A stretch of DNA of 35,171 bases. Origin: Xenorhabdus koppenhoeferi (GTDB lineage Bacteria; Pseudomonadota; Gammaproteobacteria; Enterobacterales; Enterobacteriaceae). A program made the position numbers and the translations under genes. Each line of letters begins with the position of its first letter. Within the stretch, counting starts at the first letter, position 1. The stretch covers positions 1 to 35,171 of the forward strand of contig NZ_FPBJ01000032.1 in assembly GCF_900116635.1 (NCBI RefSeq), read 5' to 3'. The notes under the pieces were generated by a model. The model saw nothing but the letters and a program-made list of their open reading frames with translations, did not search any database and had not been told where the DNA came from. Positions 25,628 through 35,013 of the stretch are shown piece by piece.

Positions 25628-27106
25628 TTATTCCTTATCCAAACGTCCGACCAGAGACAGCTCGAAGCTTGCACCCATATATTTGAAATGTGGGCGAACC
25701 TGCATCGCAACCTGATACCAGCCCGGATCACCTTCCACATCCAGAACCTTAATTTCAGCAGCGCGCAGAGGACGACGGCTACGAACGTCAGTGGGTGGGT
25801 TTTCCTGATCAGCAATGTACTGTTTCAGCCACATGTTTAGTTCACGCTCCAGATCCTGACGCTCTTTCCAGGAGCCGATCTGTTCACGCTGCAACACTTT
25901 GATGTAGTGAGCCAGACGGTTGATGATGAACATGTACGGAAGCTGCGTACCCAACTTATAGTTGGTTTCCGCAATTTTCCCTTCACGGGTGTTCGGGAAT
26001 ACTTTGGGTTTCTGAACTGAGTTTGCGGAGAAGAATGCGGCGTTATCGCTGCCTTTACGCATGGTCAGGGTGATGAAACCTTCTTCTGCCAGTTCAAATT
26101 CACGACGGTCAGTGATCAGAACTTCCGTTGGGATCTTCGCCTGAATCTGGCCCATAGCTTCATACAGGTGAACAGGCAGATCGCTTACCGCACCACCGCT
26201 TTGTGGACCGATGATGTTCGGACACCAGCGATATTTAGCGAAGCTGTCAGTCAGGCAGCTTGCCAGTAAGTATGCTGTGTTGCCCCACAGGAAGTGTTCG
26301 TGGTCACGGCTGACATTTTCCTGATAGTTGAAGTTTTTGATTGGATTTTCAACGCTGGAATAAGGCAGACGCAGCAGGAAACGCGGTGCAGTCAGGCCTA
26401 AATAACGTGAGTCTTCAGATTCACGCAGCGAACGCCATTTAGTATGTGAAGGGCCTTCAAAGACAGACTTCAGATCCTTGATGGCTGGCAGGTCAGTAAA
26501 GCTGTTAACCCCAAAGAATTCCGGAGAAACGGAAGACAGGAATGGCGCATGAGCCATTGCACCAACAGAGCTGACATACTGCATCAGTTTAACGTCAGGC
26601 GTGGTGTTGTTGAACGCATAGTTACCGATGACGGCAGCAACAGGTTCACCACCGAACTGACCGTAACCTGTGGAATAAACGTGCTTGTAGAAGCCGGACT
26701 GGATAATTTCAGGAGAAAACTCAAAATCTTCCAACAGTTCATCTTTCGTCGCATGAATGACGTTGATTTTAATGTTTTCACGGAAATCCGTGCGATCCAC
26801 CAGAATCTTCAGTGAACGCCAGGAAGATTCCAGTTCCTGGAATTGCTTAGCGTGCAGAATTTCATCCATCTGCTCACCCAGCTTTTTATCCAGCTCTACG
26901 ATCATTTTATCAACGAGCAGTTTGTTAATGGGTTCTTCGTTAGAGCCAGTATCCAGAATACTGCCGATAAACGCAGCAACACCCTGCTTAGCAATATAGT
27001 AGCCGTCATTTTCCGGGGTCATTCTTGCCTGAGACATGATCTCATCAAGCAAGGAAGTCGTTGCGCCAGAAGCAATAGCTGTGCTGTTTTCTTCGTGCTG
27101 AGCCAT
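25628..27106 (-). CDS. tssC: T6SS contractile sheath large subunit TssC (VipB)
   Basis: 492 residues, normal length. Signature blocks are LESSWRSLKILVDRTDFREN (about 70-90), YGQFGGEPVAAVIGNYAF, LMQYVSSVGAMAHAPFLSSV, and SRYLGLTAPRFLLRLPY, with C-terminal LPYMFIINRLAHYIKVLQRE and PGWYQVAMQVRPHFKYMGA. TssC pairs with TssB to build the sheath, and its N-terminal helix is the ClpV target. RBS AAGGA lies 8 bases before ATG 27106. It follows tssB by 19 bp. Confidence 0.98.
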   Translation of the reverse strand: MAQHEENSTAIASGATTSLLDEIMSQARMTPENDGYYIAKQGVAAFIGSILDTGSNEEPINKLLVDKMIVELDKKLGEQMDEILHAKQFQELESSWRSLKILVDRTDFRENIKINVIHATKDELLEDFEFSPEIIQSGFYKHVYSTGYGQFGGEPVAAVIGNYAFNNTTPDVKLMQYVSSVGAMAHAPFLSSVSPEFFGVNSFTDLPAIKDLKSVFEGPSHTKWRSLRESEDSRYLGLTAPRFLLRLPYSSVENPIKNFNYQENVSRDHEHFLWGNTAYLLASCLTDSFAKYRWCPNIIGPQSGGAVSDLPVHLYEAMGQIQAKIPTEVLITDRREFELAEEGFITLTMRKGSDNAAFFSANSVQKPKVFPNTREGKIAETNYKLGTQLPYMFIINRLAHYIKVLQREQIGSWKERQDLERELNMWLKQYIADQENPPTDVRSRRPLRAAEIKVLDVEGDPGWYQVAMQVRPHFKYMGASFELSLVGRLDKE

Positions 27107-27125
27107 TTAGAAATTCCTTTACCAG

Positions 27126-27623
27126 TTATTTTTTATTGACGATTTCAAGTTCTTTCAGGAGTTGCTCACGAACGGATTCATCATCCAGCAGTGACTGCAA
27201 GCGAGTACGAAATGCCGGGATATTTCCCAATGGACCTTTTAAAGCAACCAATGCTTCACGAAGTTCAAGAAGTTTATTTAATTCAGGGACTTTCTTCGCG
27301 ACATTATCGGGGGAAAAATCGTTCAGGGATTTTATTTTCAGATTAACTGGCAGATCTTCTTCGCTTTTTTCATCGAGGCGGTTAGGAACGTTAAAAGTCA
27401 GGTTGATGTTCGCCTCATTCATTACGGCATTGAAATTGTTCTTATTGACAGAAACTGTTTGCCGTTCTTCAATTGGCGTATCTTCTGTCTTTCCTTTCAA
27501 GTCACCAACAACCAAAAGATTCAGAGGTAATTCAACTTCTGCGGTCTGGTCACCGGTATTAGGAACATATTTAATATTAATTCTTTCTTTCGGAGCTACG
27601 CTACCTGGACTATTCTTACTCAT
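27126..27623 (-). CDS. tssB: T6SS contractile sheath small subunit TssB (VipA)
   Basis: 165 residues starting MSKNSPGSVAPKERINIKY, with ELPLNLLVVGDLKG, VNKNNFNAVMNEANINLTF and LKIKSLNDFSPDNVAKKVPE, all typical of TssB. It is the first gene of the long minus-strand operon; RBS AAAGGA lies 7 bases before the ATG. Very close or overlapping junctions from here to tssM suggest one transcript of about 18 kb, whose promoter must lie in the AT-rich region beyond 27623. Confidence 0.97.
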   Translation of the reverse strand: MSKNSPGSVAPKERINIKYVPNTGDQTAEVELPLNLLVVGDLKGKTEDTPIEERQTVSVNKNNFNAVMNEANINLTFNVPNRLDEKSEEDLPVNLKIKSLNDFSPDNVAKKVPELNKLLELREALVALKGPLGNIPAFRTRLQSLLDDESVREQLLKELEIVNKK

Positions 27624-28527
27624 ATTTGAATCCTTTGGCTAATACAACCATGAACTGTCTGACAACCCATTATTGGTAAGAGAATGATTCCAATGTTTAT
27701 CCATATAAAAAAAGCACGGCAAAACTCCCCAAAAAAAAATAGGCTAGAGAAGACAACCGTATTTGTAGATACGAATGATTTCATTCCAACATATAGTTAA
27801 ATAATCAGATATATCCTATTCAGTTATTATACAGTTGTGCAAATAACATCGATATGAAAAACCGTCAAGTCCAAGTTTGACACTTTATTTTTTTGATGTA
27901 AAGCCAAAAAACAAATTGATAAACCCTGCTATTTAAGCTTTTAATTTATTTATGTCAACCCATAGCAAATTATAAACATTCTTTTCTCCTAAGATAGAGA
28001 AAATCTTGGTTTTACTCGCTGTAAGCGTGTGCAGTTCTATTACTTATCAATTGTATAAAAAGAAATATTTTCATCTTCTTACAAATAAAACATAGCCAGC
28101 AAAAACTCTCCTGATAATTATGGCAAATATCATTTTTCATTCTATTTTGATTAATTAAAAATCATAATAACCTAAATTATTTTCATTTTTTTGATCTGGT
28201 TAACATTTTTCAGATGATCATAAAATACATTCAACTTAAAAATAAAAATAATTTCAAAATCAACATATTGAATAAATGTAAAATTTGAAGGCTATTTTTA
28301 AACCAGTTGAACAATCTTGTTTTTTATAAACACTCAGATATAAATTTTACAACGGCAATGATTATAAAATTTTCATTTGCCATTGAATTGTGACATGTGT
28401 TGCATTTTTTAAATAACTTTGCATTAGAAAATTTCAGCTTTATTATTCGCCCCAAGTGTTTGGCAAGCGATAATTTCATTTGATTAATAAATGGAATTAT
28501 CACGCAAAGAATTAACACTTACACACT
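27624..28527. other. AT-rich divergent intergenic region between tssB and hcp
   Basis: About 900 bp with many A/T runs, no credible coding frame, and no tRNA- or sRNA-like structure I can defend. It must hold the tssB promoter and probably the hcp promoter. A TTGACA-like box occurs near 27884 but has no good -10 partner. No convincing sigma-54 site was found; the best match on the hcp side (28389-28404) lacks the essential GG. Confidence 0.7.
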
Positions 28528-28654
28528 TATACCCAATGGATTTCAAGATGCAGCACGACGGCAAGGGAATGAACCCCCAGGAGCATAGCTAACTATGTGA
28601 CTGGGGTGAGTGAGCGCAGCCAACAAAGCTGCAACTTGAAAGACGACGGGTATA
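28528..28654. repeat. ERIC element (enterobacterial repetitive intergenic consensus)
   Basis: The element is 127 bp, the canonical ERIC length, with terminal inverted repeats TATACCC (28528-28534) and GGGTATA (28648-28654). The inside carries the familiar ERIC sequence: CCCCCAGGAGC, a central CTAACTATGTGACTGGGG, GTGAGTGAGCGCAGCCAAC and GCAACTTGAA. It is a non-autonomous imperfect palindrome frequent in Photorhabdus, Xenorhabdus and Yersinia genomes. It ends 34 bp before the hcp start codon, so it likely lies inside or across the hcp promoter/leader. Confidence 0.95.
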
Positions 28655-28688
28655 CACTAATTTTGGTGAATTTTTATAGGATATTTAT

Positions 28689-29207
28689 ATGCCAACTCCA
28701 TGTTATATATCCATTAATGGTAAAACTCAGGGCAATATTACCGCGGGCGCATTCACCGCTGAATCCGTAGGTAATATCTTTGTTCAGGGCCACGAAGACG
28801 AAATGCTGGTTCAGGAATTTGACCATATCGTAACCGTTCCTACTGACCCACAGTCTGGACAACCTTCTGGTCAACGTGCACATAAGCCATTCCGCTTTAC
28901 CGTTGCTTTGAATAAAGCAGTTCCTCTGCTGTACAACGCACTGGCTTCCGGCGAAATGCTGCCTACTGTAGAGCTGAAGTGGTACCGTACTTCTATCGAA
29001 GGTAAACAAGAGCACTTCTTTACTACTAAACTGGTAGATGCAACTATCGTTGATATCGATTGCAAAATGCCTCACTGCCAGGACCCAGCAAAATCTGAAT
29101 TCACTCAGTTGGTTCGTGTTTCTCTGTCTTATCGTAAGATCGAGTGGGAGCACACTACTGCGGGTACTTCTGGTTCTGACGACTGGCGTGCGCCAATTGT
29201 TGCTTAA
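28689..29207 (+). CDS. hcp: T6SS tube/secreted protein Hcp (TssD)
   Basis: 172 residues, the standard Hcp length. MPTPCYISINGKTQGNITAG, VQGHEDEMLVQEFDHIVTVP, PSGQRAHKPFRFTVALNKAV and ASGEMLPTVELKWYRTS follow V. cholerae Hcp closely, as does the ending YRKIEWEHTTAGTSGSDDW. Hexameric rings stack into the tube inside the sheath and are expelled. No effector extension is present. Codon use (frequent CTG, GAA, CGT) suits a highly expressed gene. RBS AGGA lies 8 bases before ATG 28689. The gene stands alone on the plus strand, divergent from tssB, with an ERIC just upstream. Confidence 0.98.
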   Translation: MPTPCYISINGKTQGNITAGAFTAESVGNIFVQGHEDEMLVQEFDHIVTVPTDPQSGQPSGQRAHKPFRFTVALNKAVPLLYNALASGEMLPTVELKWYRTSIEGKQEHFFTTKLVDATIVDIDCKMPHCQDPAKSEFTQLVRVSLSYRKIEWEHTTAGTSGSDDWRAPIVA

Positions 29208-29240
29208 TATCTTATTCATTAAGAATTAAGTAATCATCTT

Positions 29241-29269
29241 TCAGCCAATGAATGTTATTCATTGGCTGA
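29241..29269 (+). terminator. Perfect hairpin downstream of hcp
   Basis: TCAGCCAATGAAT (29241-29253) and ATTCATTGGCTGA (29257-29269) pair perfectly over 13 bp with a 3-base loop, 34 bp after the hcp stop. No T-run follows on the plus strand, so it may terminate weakly or protect the 3' end of the abundant hcp mRNA. Confidence 0.6.
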
Positions 29270-29838
29270 ATCAATCAGATATATCTCAAAACCCTGCCAA
29301 TTTACTTTCATCCCTATTGTTCTATTTTATATTTACTTTTCTGTTTCTTTCTCACTGTCGAATTTTTATATAGTAATTATTTTCACAATGAATAGATATG
29401 AGTAAATATAAATCATATTCACAATTACCTTGGTTATTAGCGCACAAAAAATCACCCAACTAAAAAAATTCTTTATTTTCTATTTTATATCCCGCCTCTC
29501 GAAATCCTTTTATAAAAAGTACATAAGTAAAATTTTTAAGTAAAAAACATAAAGCAAAAAATAAATCTGCTTTTTTCTTATTATTATTCTGATCCTTAAG
29601 CAAAAAAACTCAATTTTACTTACTTCCTAATAATAATTAAAACAATAACTAATTTTAGTTATTATAAGTTACTAACTGAAATTCATAATCTTAAATTATA
29701 GTTCAGAACAAAAAACAATCATTAATCAGAGCAAAATAAAATATTTTCTATGCTCTAATGCTTAATTAGTAAGCTAGCAAGGTTAAAACTAACTCAACAC
29801 GATACATTCCCCATTAACTATTGTCATTTGGGTATATC
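29270..29838. other. AT-rich intergenic region between hcp and tpsB
   Basis: About 570 bp, very A/T-rich, with long A and T runs and no credible reading frame or RNA gene. It should contain the tpsB promoter. The only notable structure is the inverted repeat at 29728-29756. Such DNA is a probable H-NS target (inference). Confidence 0.6.
29728..29756 (+). promoter_or_regulatory. Inverted repeat upstream of tpsB
   Basis: AGAGCA (29728-29733) and TGCTCT (29751-29756) flank a 17-base A/T-only-plus-one-C spacer, about 80 bp before the tpsB start codon. It could be an operator; there is no further support. Confidence 0.25.
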
Positions 29839-31527
29839 ATGATTAAAAGGACAACAATATTCATCTTATTATGTACTTCATTTCAGGTAATTTCATCACC
29901 TGACGCGCTTAAACCCATTTCTCCTGCGAATGAAAATTTCTCTACAGATGAAGCAAGAAGAACCTTGCAGGATAGTTCACGGGAAATAGACCAATTAATT
30001 GAAGAACGCCGCCATCAGGGGTTAATCAATCGCACAGATAGCGTTTCACCACAAACTGTCTCACCTGTGCTAGTGGAAGCACCGCGATGCTTGGCTGTCA
30101 GTGGGGTTTATCTTCAGGGTATTACCTTACTCTCTCTGAGTGATCTGAATACACTTAGTACCCTGCCCAATAGATGTATCACCAGTAATGACATCAACAA
30201 ACTGTCAGCAGAAATCACTAACCTTTATATTGCCAAAGGCTACGTTACGACACGGGTACAATTTATTCCTCCCAATGCGAATGGTGAACTGGGGATCAAT
30301 GTTGTTGAAGGCTTTGTCGAGGCGATAGAAGGCGATGACCGTTGGGTCAATAGTCAAATGCTATTCCCTCGTTTGATAAATAAGCCGCTCAACCTGAACC
30401 AGCTTGATCAAGGGCTGGATCAGGCGAATCGTCTGCAATCAAACAAAGTCACTCTTGATATTCTGCCCGGCACAGTCAGTGGTGGCTCCATCCTCAAGCT
30501 ACATAATCGACATTCCACCCCGTGGAGAATAACCACGACAACCGATAATTATGGGCAAAAAAGTACAGGGAAGTGGATCACCCGACTCAATGCCAGTATT
30601 GATAGCCCATTGGGATTATCTGATTTTGTCAGCCTCAGCGGCAACAGTACCGTTGATAAACCCGATACCCAGTACAATCGCGCTTATACCCTGCTCTATT
30701 CACTCCCTTATGGATCCATGACATTCAGTGGATTCAACAGCTATTCCCAATACATCAGCCACCCCCATTTACAGATGTACTCGCTCAAGCTACACGGGAA
30801 TTCACAGCAAACAGGAATTCGTATCGATTGGATCTTTCATCGTAACCAATCGCAAATTAGCACATTAAACACCCAATTGATTTATAAGGACTACAAGAAC
30901 TATGCCAATGAGTCCAAAATCGGTATCAATAGCCAGACATTGAGTGTTCTAGAACTAAGTATTAACCATTTACAAATCATTCCTTCAGGGCTGATCTCCC
31001 TCAATATGGGCATTGAGCGGGGAATGCCGTGGTTTGGTGCCCAAATCACAGCAGCCAACCTGAATAAACAATTTACCAAAGGGAAGTTGTCGGCAAATCT
31101 ACAGCAGCGTTTCACGATCTTTGGTATGCCTTACCGATTTAATAGCCAATTTTATGCTCAGTACAGTCAAAGTGGGCTACCGGGTATTGAGTGGATCAAT
31201 GTGACCGACCGTAATGCTGTACGAGGATTCAGCAATAATGCATCATCGGCTGATAACGGCTGGTATCTGAGAAATACACTTTCCCGCTCCATACCCACTT
31301 CAAAAGGCTCACTTTCGTTGCGTACCGGTATCGATATCGGCCGGGTTAAAGGCCATCCCCGTCAGGATAACTGGAAAAGCAGTGCCGGATTGAGTGCTGG
31401 TCTGATACTGCGCTATCAGCATCTGTTTGCGGATATTGAGGTAAGCCGGGGTAAATATCTTTCTCACCAAAAGCGGAACACGGATGAACCTATGCAGCTG
31501 TTAACCCGCTTTTCTTACACTTTTTAA
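29839..31527 (+). CDS. Two-partner secretion outer-membrane transporter TpsB (ShlB/FhaC/HecB family)
   Basis: 562 residues from ATG 29839; a TTG at 29821 would add six residues before the signal peptide and is less likely. MIKRTTIFILLCTSFQVISS is the signal sequence. POTRA domains cover about 65-215 (CLAVSGVYLQGITLL; LSAEITNLYIAKGYVTTRVQ; GFVEAIEGDD; ILPGTVSGGSILKL). The 16-strand barrel follows, with the conserved NAVRGF motif of loop L6 (about 457-462). The protein ends in SYTF, with the terminal Phe needed for BAM insertion. It recognises the TPS domain of its TpsA partner in the periplasm and exports it. tpsA starts 120 bp downstream. The closest known pair by lifestyle is XhlB/XhlA of Xenorhabdus; that identity is not proven here. 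Confidence 0.94.
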   Translation: MIKRTTIFILLCTSFQVISSPDALKPISPANENFSTDEARRTLQDSSREIDQLIEERRHQGLINRTDSVSPQTVSPVLVEAPRCLAVSGVYLQGITLLSLSDLNTLSTLPNRCITSNDINKLSAEITNLYIAKGYVTTRVQFIPPNANGELGINVVEGFVEAIEGDDRWVNSQMLFPRLINKPLNLNQLDQGLDQANRLQSNKVTLDILPGTVSGGSILKLHNRHSTPWRITTTTDNYGQKSTGKWITRLNASIDSPLGLSDFVSLSGNSTVDKPDTQYNRAYTLLYSLPYGSMTFSGFNSYSQYISHPHLQMYSLKLHGNSQQTGIRIDWIFHRNQSQISTLNTQLIYKDYKNYANESKIGINSQTLSVLELSINHLQIIPSGLISLNMGIERGMPWFGAQITAANLNKQFTKGKLSANLQQRFTIFGMPYRFNSQFYAQYSQSGLPGIEWINVTDRNAVRGFSNNASSADNGWYLRNTLSRSIPTSKGSLSLRTGIDIGRVKGHPRQDNWKSSAGLSAGLILRYQHLFADIEVSRGKYLSHQKRNTDEPMQLLTRFSYTF

Positions 31528-31647
31528 TTTCTGAATTAATTATTAGCGTTTTTTTTTAACCGCAGCCATTCTTGGGGTAATCATTCGTAAAGAATAGTCC
31601 CTAGAAAGCCGCACATATCAATAATAAAAACAAACAGAGGTAATAGC

Positions 31648-34600
31648 ATGAAAAGTAAAAAATTTAAGTTATCTCCCACAGGAAAACTTGCCGTATCCGT
31701 GACAATTATCCTGACAACTTGTTCAGGCAGTTTTGCCAATGGGATTACGCCCGGAGGTGATGCCGTACATAGCCCGGATGTTATCCAGGCTGATATCGGT
31801 GCAACGGTGATAAATATTGTTGCGCCTTCCGAATCCGGGTTATCACATAACCAATATCAGGATTTCAACGTTAACCAAATGGGGGCGGTATTCAATAACG
31901 CCTTAGAAGAGGGCACATCACAACTGGCAGGCCAATTATCTGCCAACGGCAACCTGAATGGGCAGGCCGCCAGTGTGATCTTAAATGAGGTGATTAGCCG
32001 CAATCCTTCGTTATTGCTTGGAAAACAGGAAGTGTTTGGCATAGCCGCCGATTATGTGCTGGCAAACCCCAATGGTATCACCTGTAACGGCTGTGGCTTC
32101 ATCAATACCAATCAAGCCTCATTGGTTGTCGGTAATCCGCTGGTGGAAAATAGTACCCTGCAAAGCTTCAGCACTTTTGATAACCAAAATGCCCTGAATA
32201 TCAGAAACAATGGCTTGTCCCATGATGATGTTCTGAACCTGATCGCACCAAAAATTAACAGCAATGGTCAGGTCGTTACGTCAAAACTTCTCAATATTAC
32301 GACGGGCAATAACCAGATCTCTACCGGTGGCCGTATTCTGGATTCACAACAAGCGGACGTTGGCGCACTCGACAGCTATTATCTTGGCAGTATGCAGGCC
32401 GGACGCATTCGCCTGCTGAATACAGCGGAAGGAAGTGGTGTCAATCTACAAGGCAAGATGATCGCCGATGACGGCATTGATATTGAATCCTACGGTGATG
32501 TGAAGTTGGAAGCCGCTACCCTGAAAGGCGGGGATATTACTTTGAAAGGCAATAATGTCCTGTCTCAAGGACGTCTGAATCAATCTACATCAGACAAAAC
32601 AGGCAGTGATAACTACGAAGGTAATTTCAGTGGTACTGATATCCAACAAAAACAAATCAGTGAATCTGTTGCCCGTACCCAACTGACAGGCAAGAACATC
32701 ACATTGGTCGCCAAACAAAACAATCAAGTGATGGCAACTGATATTGACGGAAATAATGTCAAACTGTCTGGTGCCAGTCTGAAATTAGATGGACAACAAC
32801 TTCACCAGCTTGACAGGACAAGTAACAATCAATGGAAAATATACTGGAAATATAGTGTCATCAACGAGATTGAAAAGTATCAGCAAGAAGGCAATACCAT
32901 TAATGCCAGTGGAAATGTTCATCTGACTGCCAATGAAGGCAATGCAGAAGTATTTGGCAGTCAGATCAAAGCAGAAAATCAACTGACTGTATCCGCTAAG
33001 AAAGATGTGAAACTGGCGGGGCTGATGGAATCAGAGACAACTACAGAGAGAGGGTATAAAAAGAACCATACTGCGGCATTGCAAACCGGTCACTGGAATA
33101 AGGTCAATACCACTCAGAGAAACGTCAGTAATAAGTTAAGCTCAGGCGGAGATTTAGGCATCACGGCGGGCGGAAATGTTGACATTGTCGGGACTCGTAT
33201 TAATTCAGGCAAAAACATGATTGTTTCTGCGGGTCAGAAAACCAATATTACTGTCCAATCCCTCGTTGATGATCAAACTCTCTCCAAGGATAAAACTTAT
33301 TGGCACGGTATAGCTGGCGGCAGCAAGAAAGATCACCGTGATAAATCAGAAACTCACCATATTTCCGAAGTGACGGCAGGCGGACATTTGCTGCTGACCG
33401 GTATGAATGGTGTCACTATTACCGGCAGTACAGTCAAAGCTCAACAAGGTGCCTATGTTCAGGCCAATGATGGACAGTTAACTATTGATAACGCTGTCAG
33501 CCACACTTATAAAGAGGTGGATGAAAGAAAGGGAACTATCTTCAACATCACTAAAAATACCAATCAAGAACATAACAAGCAGCAAAAATCTTCCGGCAGT
33601 CATTTGAGTTCCGATGCAGACCTGCAATTACTCAGCAATAAAGATATTAACGTCATTGGCAGTCTGGCGAAAAGTGCGGGTGAACTGAACCTGAATACTT
33701 CAGGCAATATTAATATCCTGAATTATGGTGAGAAAAATCAATACCAACAGGAAAAAACCAACCTTGGCTGGCAGTACTACGCAAAAGAAAACAAAGATAA
33801 GCAATACCGTGCCGGAGTGGGTTTTGAGCACACATTAGACAAACAGAAAAACGAAAGTACAACTCAGCAATCATCAGAGTTGAATGGTGGGAACCTCACT
33901 GTAAACGCAGGGAAAAATGTCACTGTGACAGGTTCTAAGCTCGTGACCATTCAGGGTGATGCGACAGTCACTGGAGGAAACATTGCTCTGCTGGCAGGGG
34001 AAAACAGCACTTCAACATCAACATCGCAAGAAAAACTGAGCAGCAGCGTATTTTTCACTGGTGGCATGGACAGGTTCGGTAACGGTGCTGAAGGAGGTTA
34101 CAACAACAATGGTCAATCCCGGACCCAGACAACAGCAGTGGTGACAAACACTCAAGTCTCCGGTGACCTTGGACTGAATGTAATGGGAGAATTGGAGCAA
34201 CAAGGTACTAACCATCAGGTACAGGGTAGCTATCAGGCCAATGCAGGCAGCATTAAGAATGTTGCAACCGCTAACACGGAATCCAGCTCGACCAGTCAAT
34301 TACAGGCAGGCGGTGAAATCAGTGGCACAGCCGATTACAGTGCAACGACCCGTCCAGTGGAAAAAACGGCCAAAGCCGCCGCAGACAAGAAACTGGATAC
34401 TTCCGTCACGAAGACAGATCTGCCTAATGTGGGTATTGAAATGGAGATGAATGGCAATAGCCATTATACCAATGACCATAAATCCAATGCGGTGGTAACC
34501 GCTATTAAGGCTGGCGATGTCAGGGTAACAACAACTGGCGATATTTACGATCAAGGTACGCAATATCAAGCCAATACAGGTGGTGTATCGCTGACCGCGG

Positions 34601-35013
34601 GCAGTCATACCAGTGAAGCCGCACTTAATCACCAAAACAGCCAGACCTCTGACACCACCGGTAATGCCAGTTTGCGTGTTTACACCAAAACGGGTGCCGA
34701 TATCTTCGTCAATGGCAAAGGCAGTGGCAGTTATAAAGAAACATCCGATAGCAATACCACCGCTGTTGCCAGCGACATCAATGCCAAAAACGATATTCAT
34801 GTTAACGTAACCAGAGATGCGCGCTACCAGGGCACGTCAATGAATGCAGTCAATGGCACAACCAATGTTAATGCTGGTGGAAATATCCAGTTCAATCAAG
34901 CCACCAACCGCAGCGAGCAAAAAAACAGGGGCTACAATGGCGAAAGTTCTCTGACAGTGGGAACCAATCCTGATGGCAAGAATTTCAGTGGCAACTTAGC
35001 AATTTCGCCGTAA
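31648..35013 (+). CDS. TpsA filamentous hemagglutinin/hemolysin-type exoprotein, C-terminally truncated
   Basis: 1121 residues. A long signal region (MKSKKFKLSPTGKLAVSVTI, cleavage likely after SFA at residue 30) leads to a complete TPS domain (about 31-280) with DFNVNQMGAVFNN, NPNGITCNGCGFINT (about 140-154, including CxxC) and NNQISTGGRILDS. Beta-helical filamentous-hemagglutinin repeats follow (GGDLGITAGGNVDIVGTRI; GGHLLLTGMNGVTITGSTV; NLTVNAGKNVTVTGSKL). No VENN motif, toxin domain or other C-terminal module is present. The frame stops at GNLAISP in mid-repeat style exactly where IS200/IS605-type end hairpins begin, so the gene is very probably cut by insertion. RBS AGAGG precedes ATG 31648. 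The TPS domain could still be exported by the TpsB just upstream, giving a shorter surface or released fragment. Confidence 0.88.
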   Translation: MKSKKFKLSPTGKLAVSVTIILTTCSGSFANGITPGGDAVHSPDVIQADIGATVINIVAPSESGLSHNQYQDFNVNQMGAVFNNALEEGTSQLAGQLSANGNLNGQAASVILNEVISRNPSLLLGKQEVFGIAADYVLANPNGITCNGCGFINTNQASLVVGNPLVENSTLQSFSTFDNQNALNIRNNGLSHDDVLNLIAPKINSNGQVVTSKLLNITTGNNQISTGGRILDSQQADVGALDSYYLGSMQAGRIRLLNTAEGSGVNLQGKMIADDGIDIESYGDVKLEAATLKGGDITLKGNNVLSQGRLNQSTSDKTGSDNYEGNFSGTDIQQKQISESVARTQLTGKNITLVAKQNNQVMATDIDGNNVKLSGASLKLDGQQLHQLDRTSNNQWKIYWKYSVINEIEKYQQEGNTINASGNVHLTANEGNAEVFGSQIKAENQLTVSAKKDVKLAGLMESETTTERGYKKNHTAALQTGHWNKVNTTQRNVSNKLSSGGDLGITAGGNVDIVGTRINSGKNMIVSAGQKTNITVQSLVDDQTLSKDKTYWHGIAGGSKKDHRDKSETHHISEVTAGGHLLLTGMNGVTITGSTVKAQQGAYVQANDGQLTIDNAVSHTYKEVDERKGTIFNITKNTNQEHNKQQKSSGSHLSSDADLQLLSNKDINVIGSLAKSAGELNLNTSGNINILNYGEKNQYQQEKTNLGWQYYAKENKDKQYRAGVGFEHTLDKQKNESTTQQSSELNGGNLTVNAGKNVTVTGSKLVTIQGDATVTGGNIALLAGENSTSTSTSQEKLSSSVFFTGGMDRFGNGAEGGYNNNGQSRTQTTAVVTNTQVSGDLGLNVMGELEQQGTNHQVQGSYQANAGSIKNVATANTESSSTSQLQAGGEISGTADYSATTRPVEKTAKAAADKKLDTSVTKTDLPNVGIEMEMNGNSHYTNDHKSNAVVTAIKAGDVRVTTTGDIYDQGTQYQANTGGVSLTAGSHTSEAALNHQNSQTSDTTGNASLRVYTKTGADIFVNGKGSGSYKETSDSNTTAVASDINAKNDIHVNVTRDARYQGTSMNAVNGTTNVNAGGNIQFNQATNRSEQKNRGYNGESSLTVGTNPDGKNFSGNLAISP

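Noticed and set aside
28389..28404. Possible sigma-54 promoter upstream of hcp (TTGCA with TGTGAC at the -24 position).
   Set aside because: The invariant GG of the -24 element is GT, only 4 of 7 upstream bases agree, and it lies about 285 bp from the start codon. It is compatible with chance in AT-rich DNA.
28453..28475. TGGCAAGC near 28465 as a -24 sigma-54 element.
   Set aside because: At the required spacing there is no GC doublet, so no -12 element.
28324..28518. Short minus-strand reading frame of 64 codons in the tssB-hcp gap.
   Set aside because: AT-rich composition makes chance frames common; no ribosome binding site, no recognisable protein features, and it runs across unrelated low-complexity DNA.
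27700..28527. CRISPR array or tRNA gene in the AT-rich gaps.
   Set aside because: No regularly spaced repeats and no cloverleaf-like conserved blocks (GTTCGAATC-type T arm) were found in either intergenic region.
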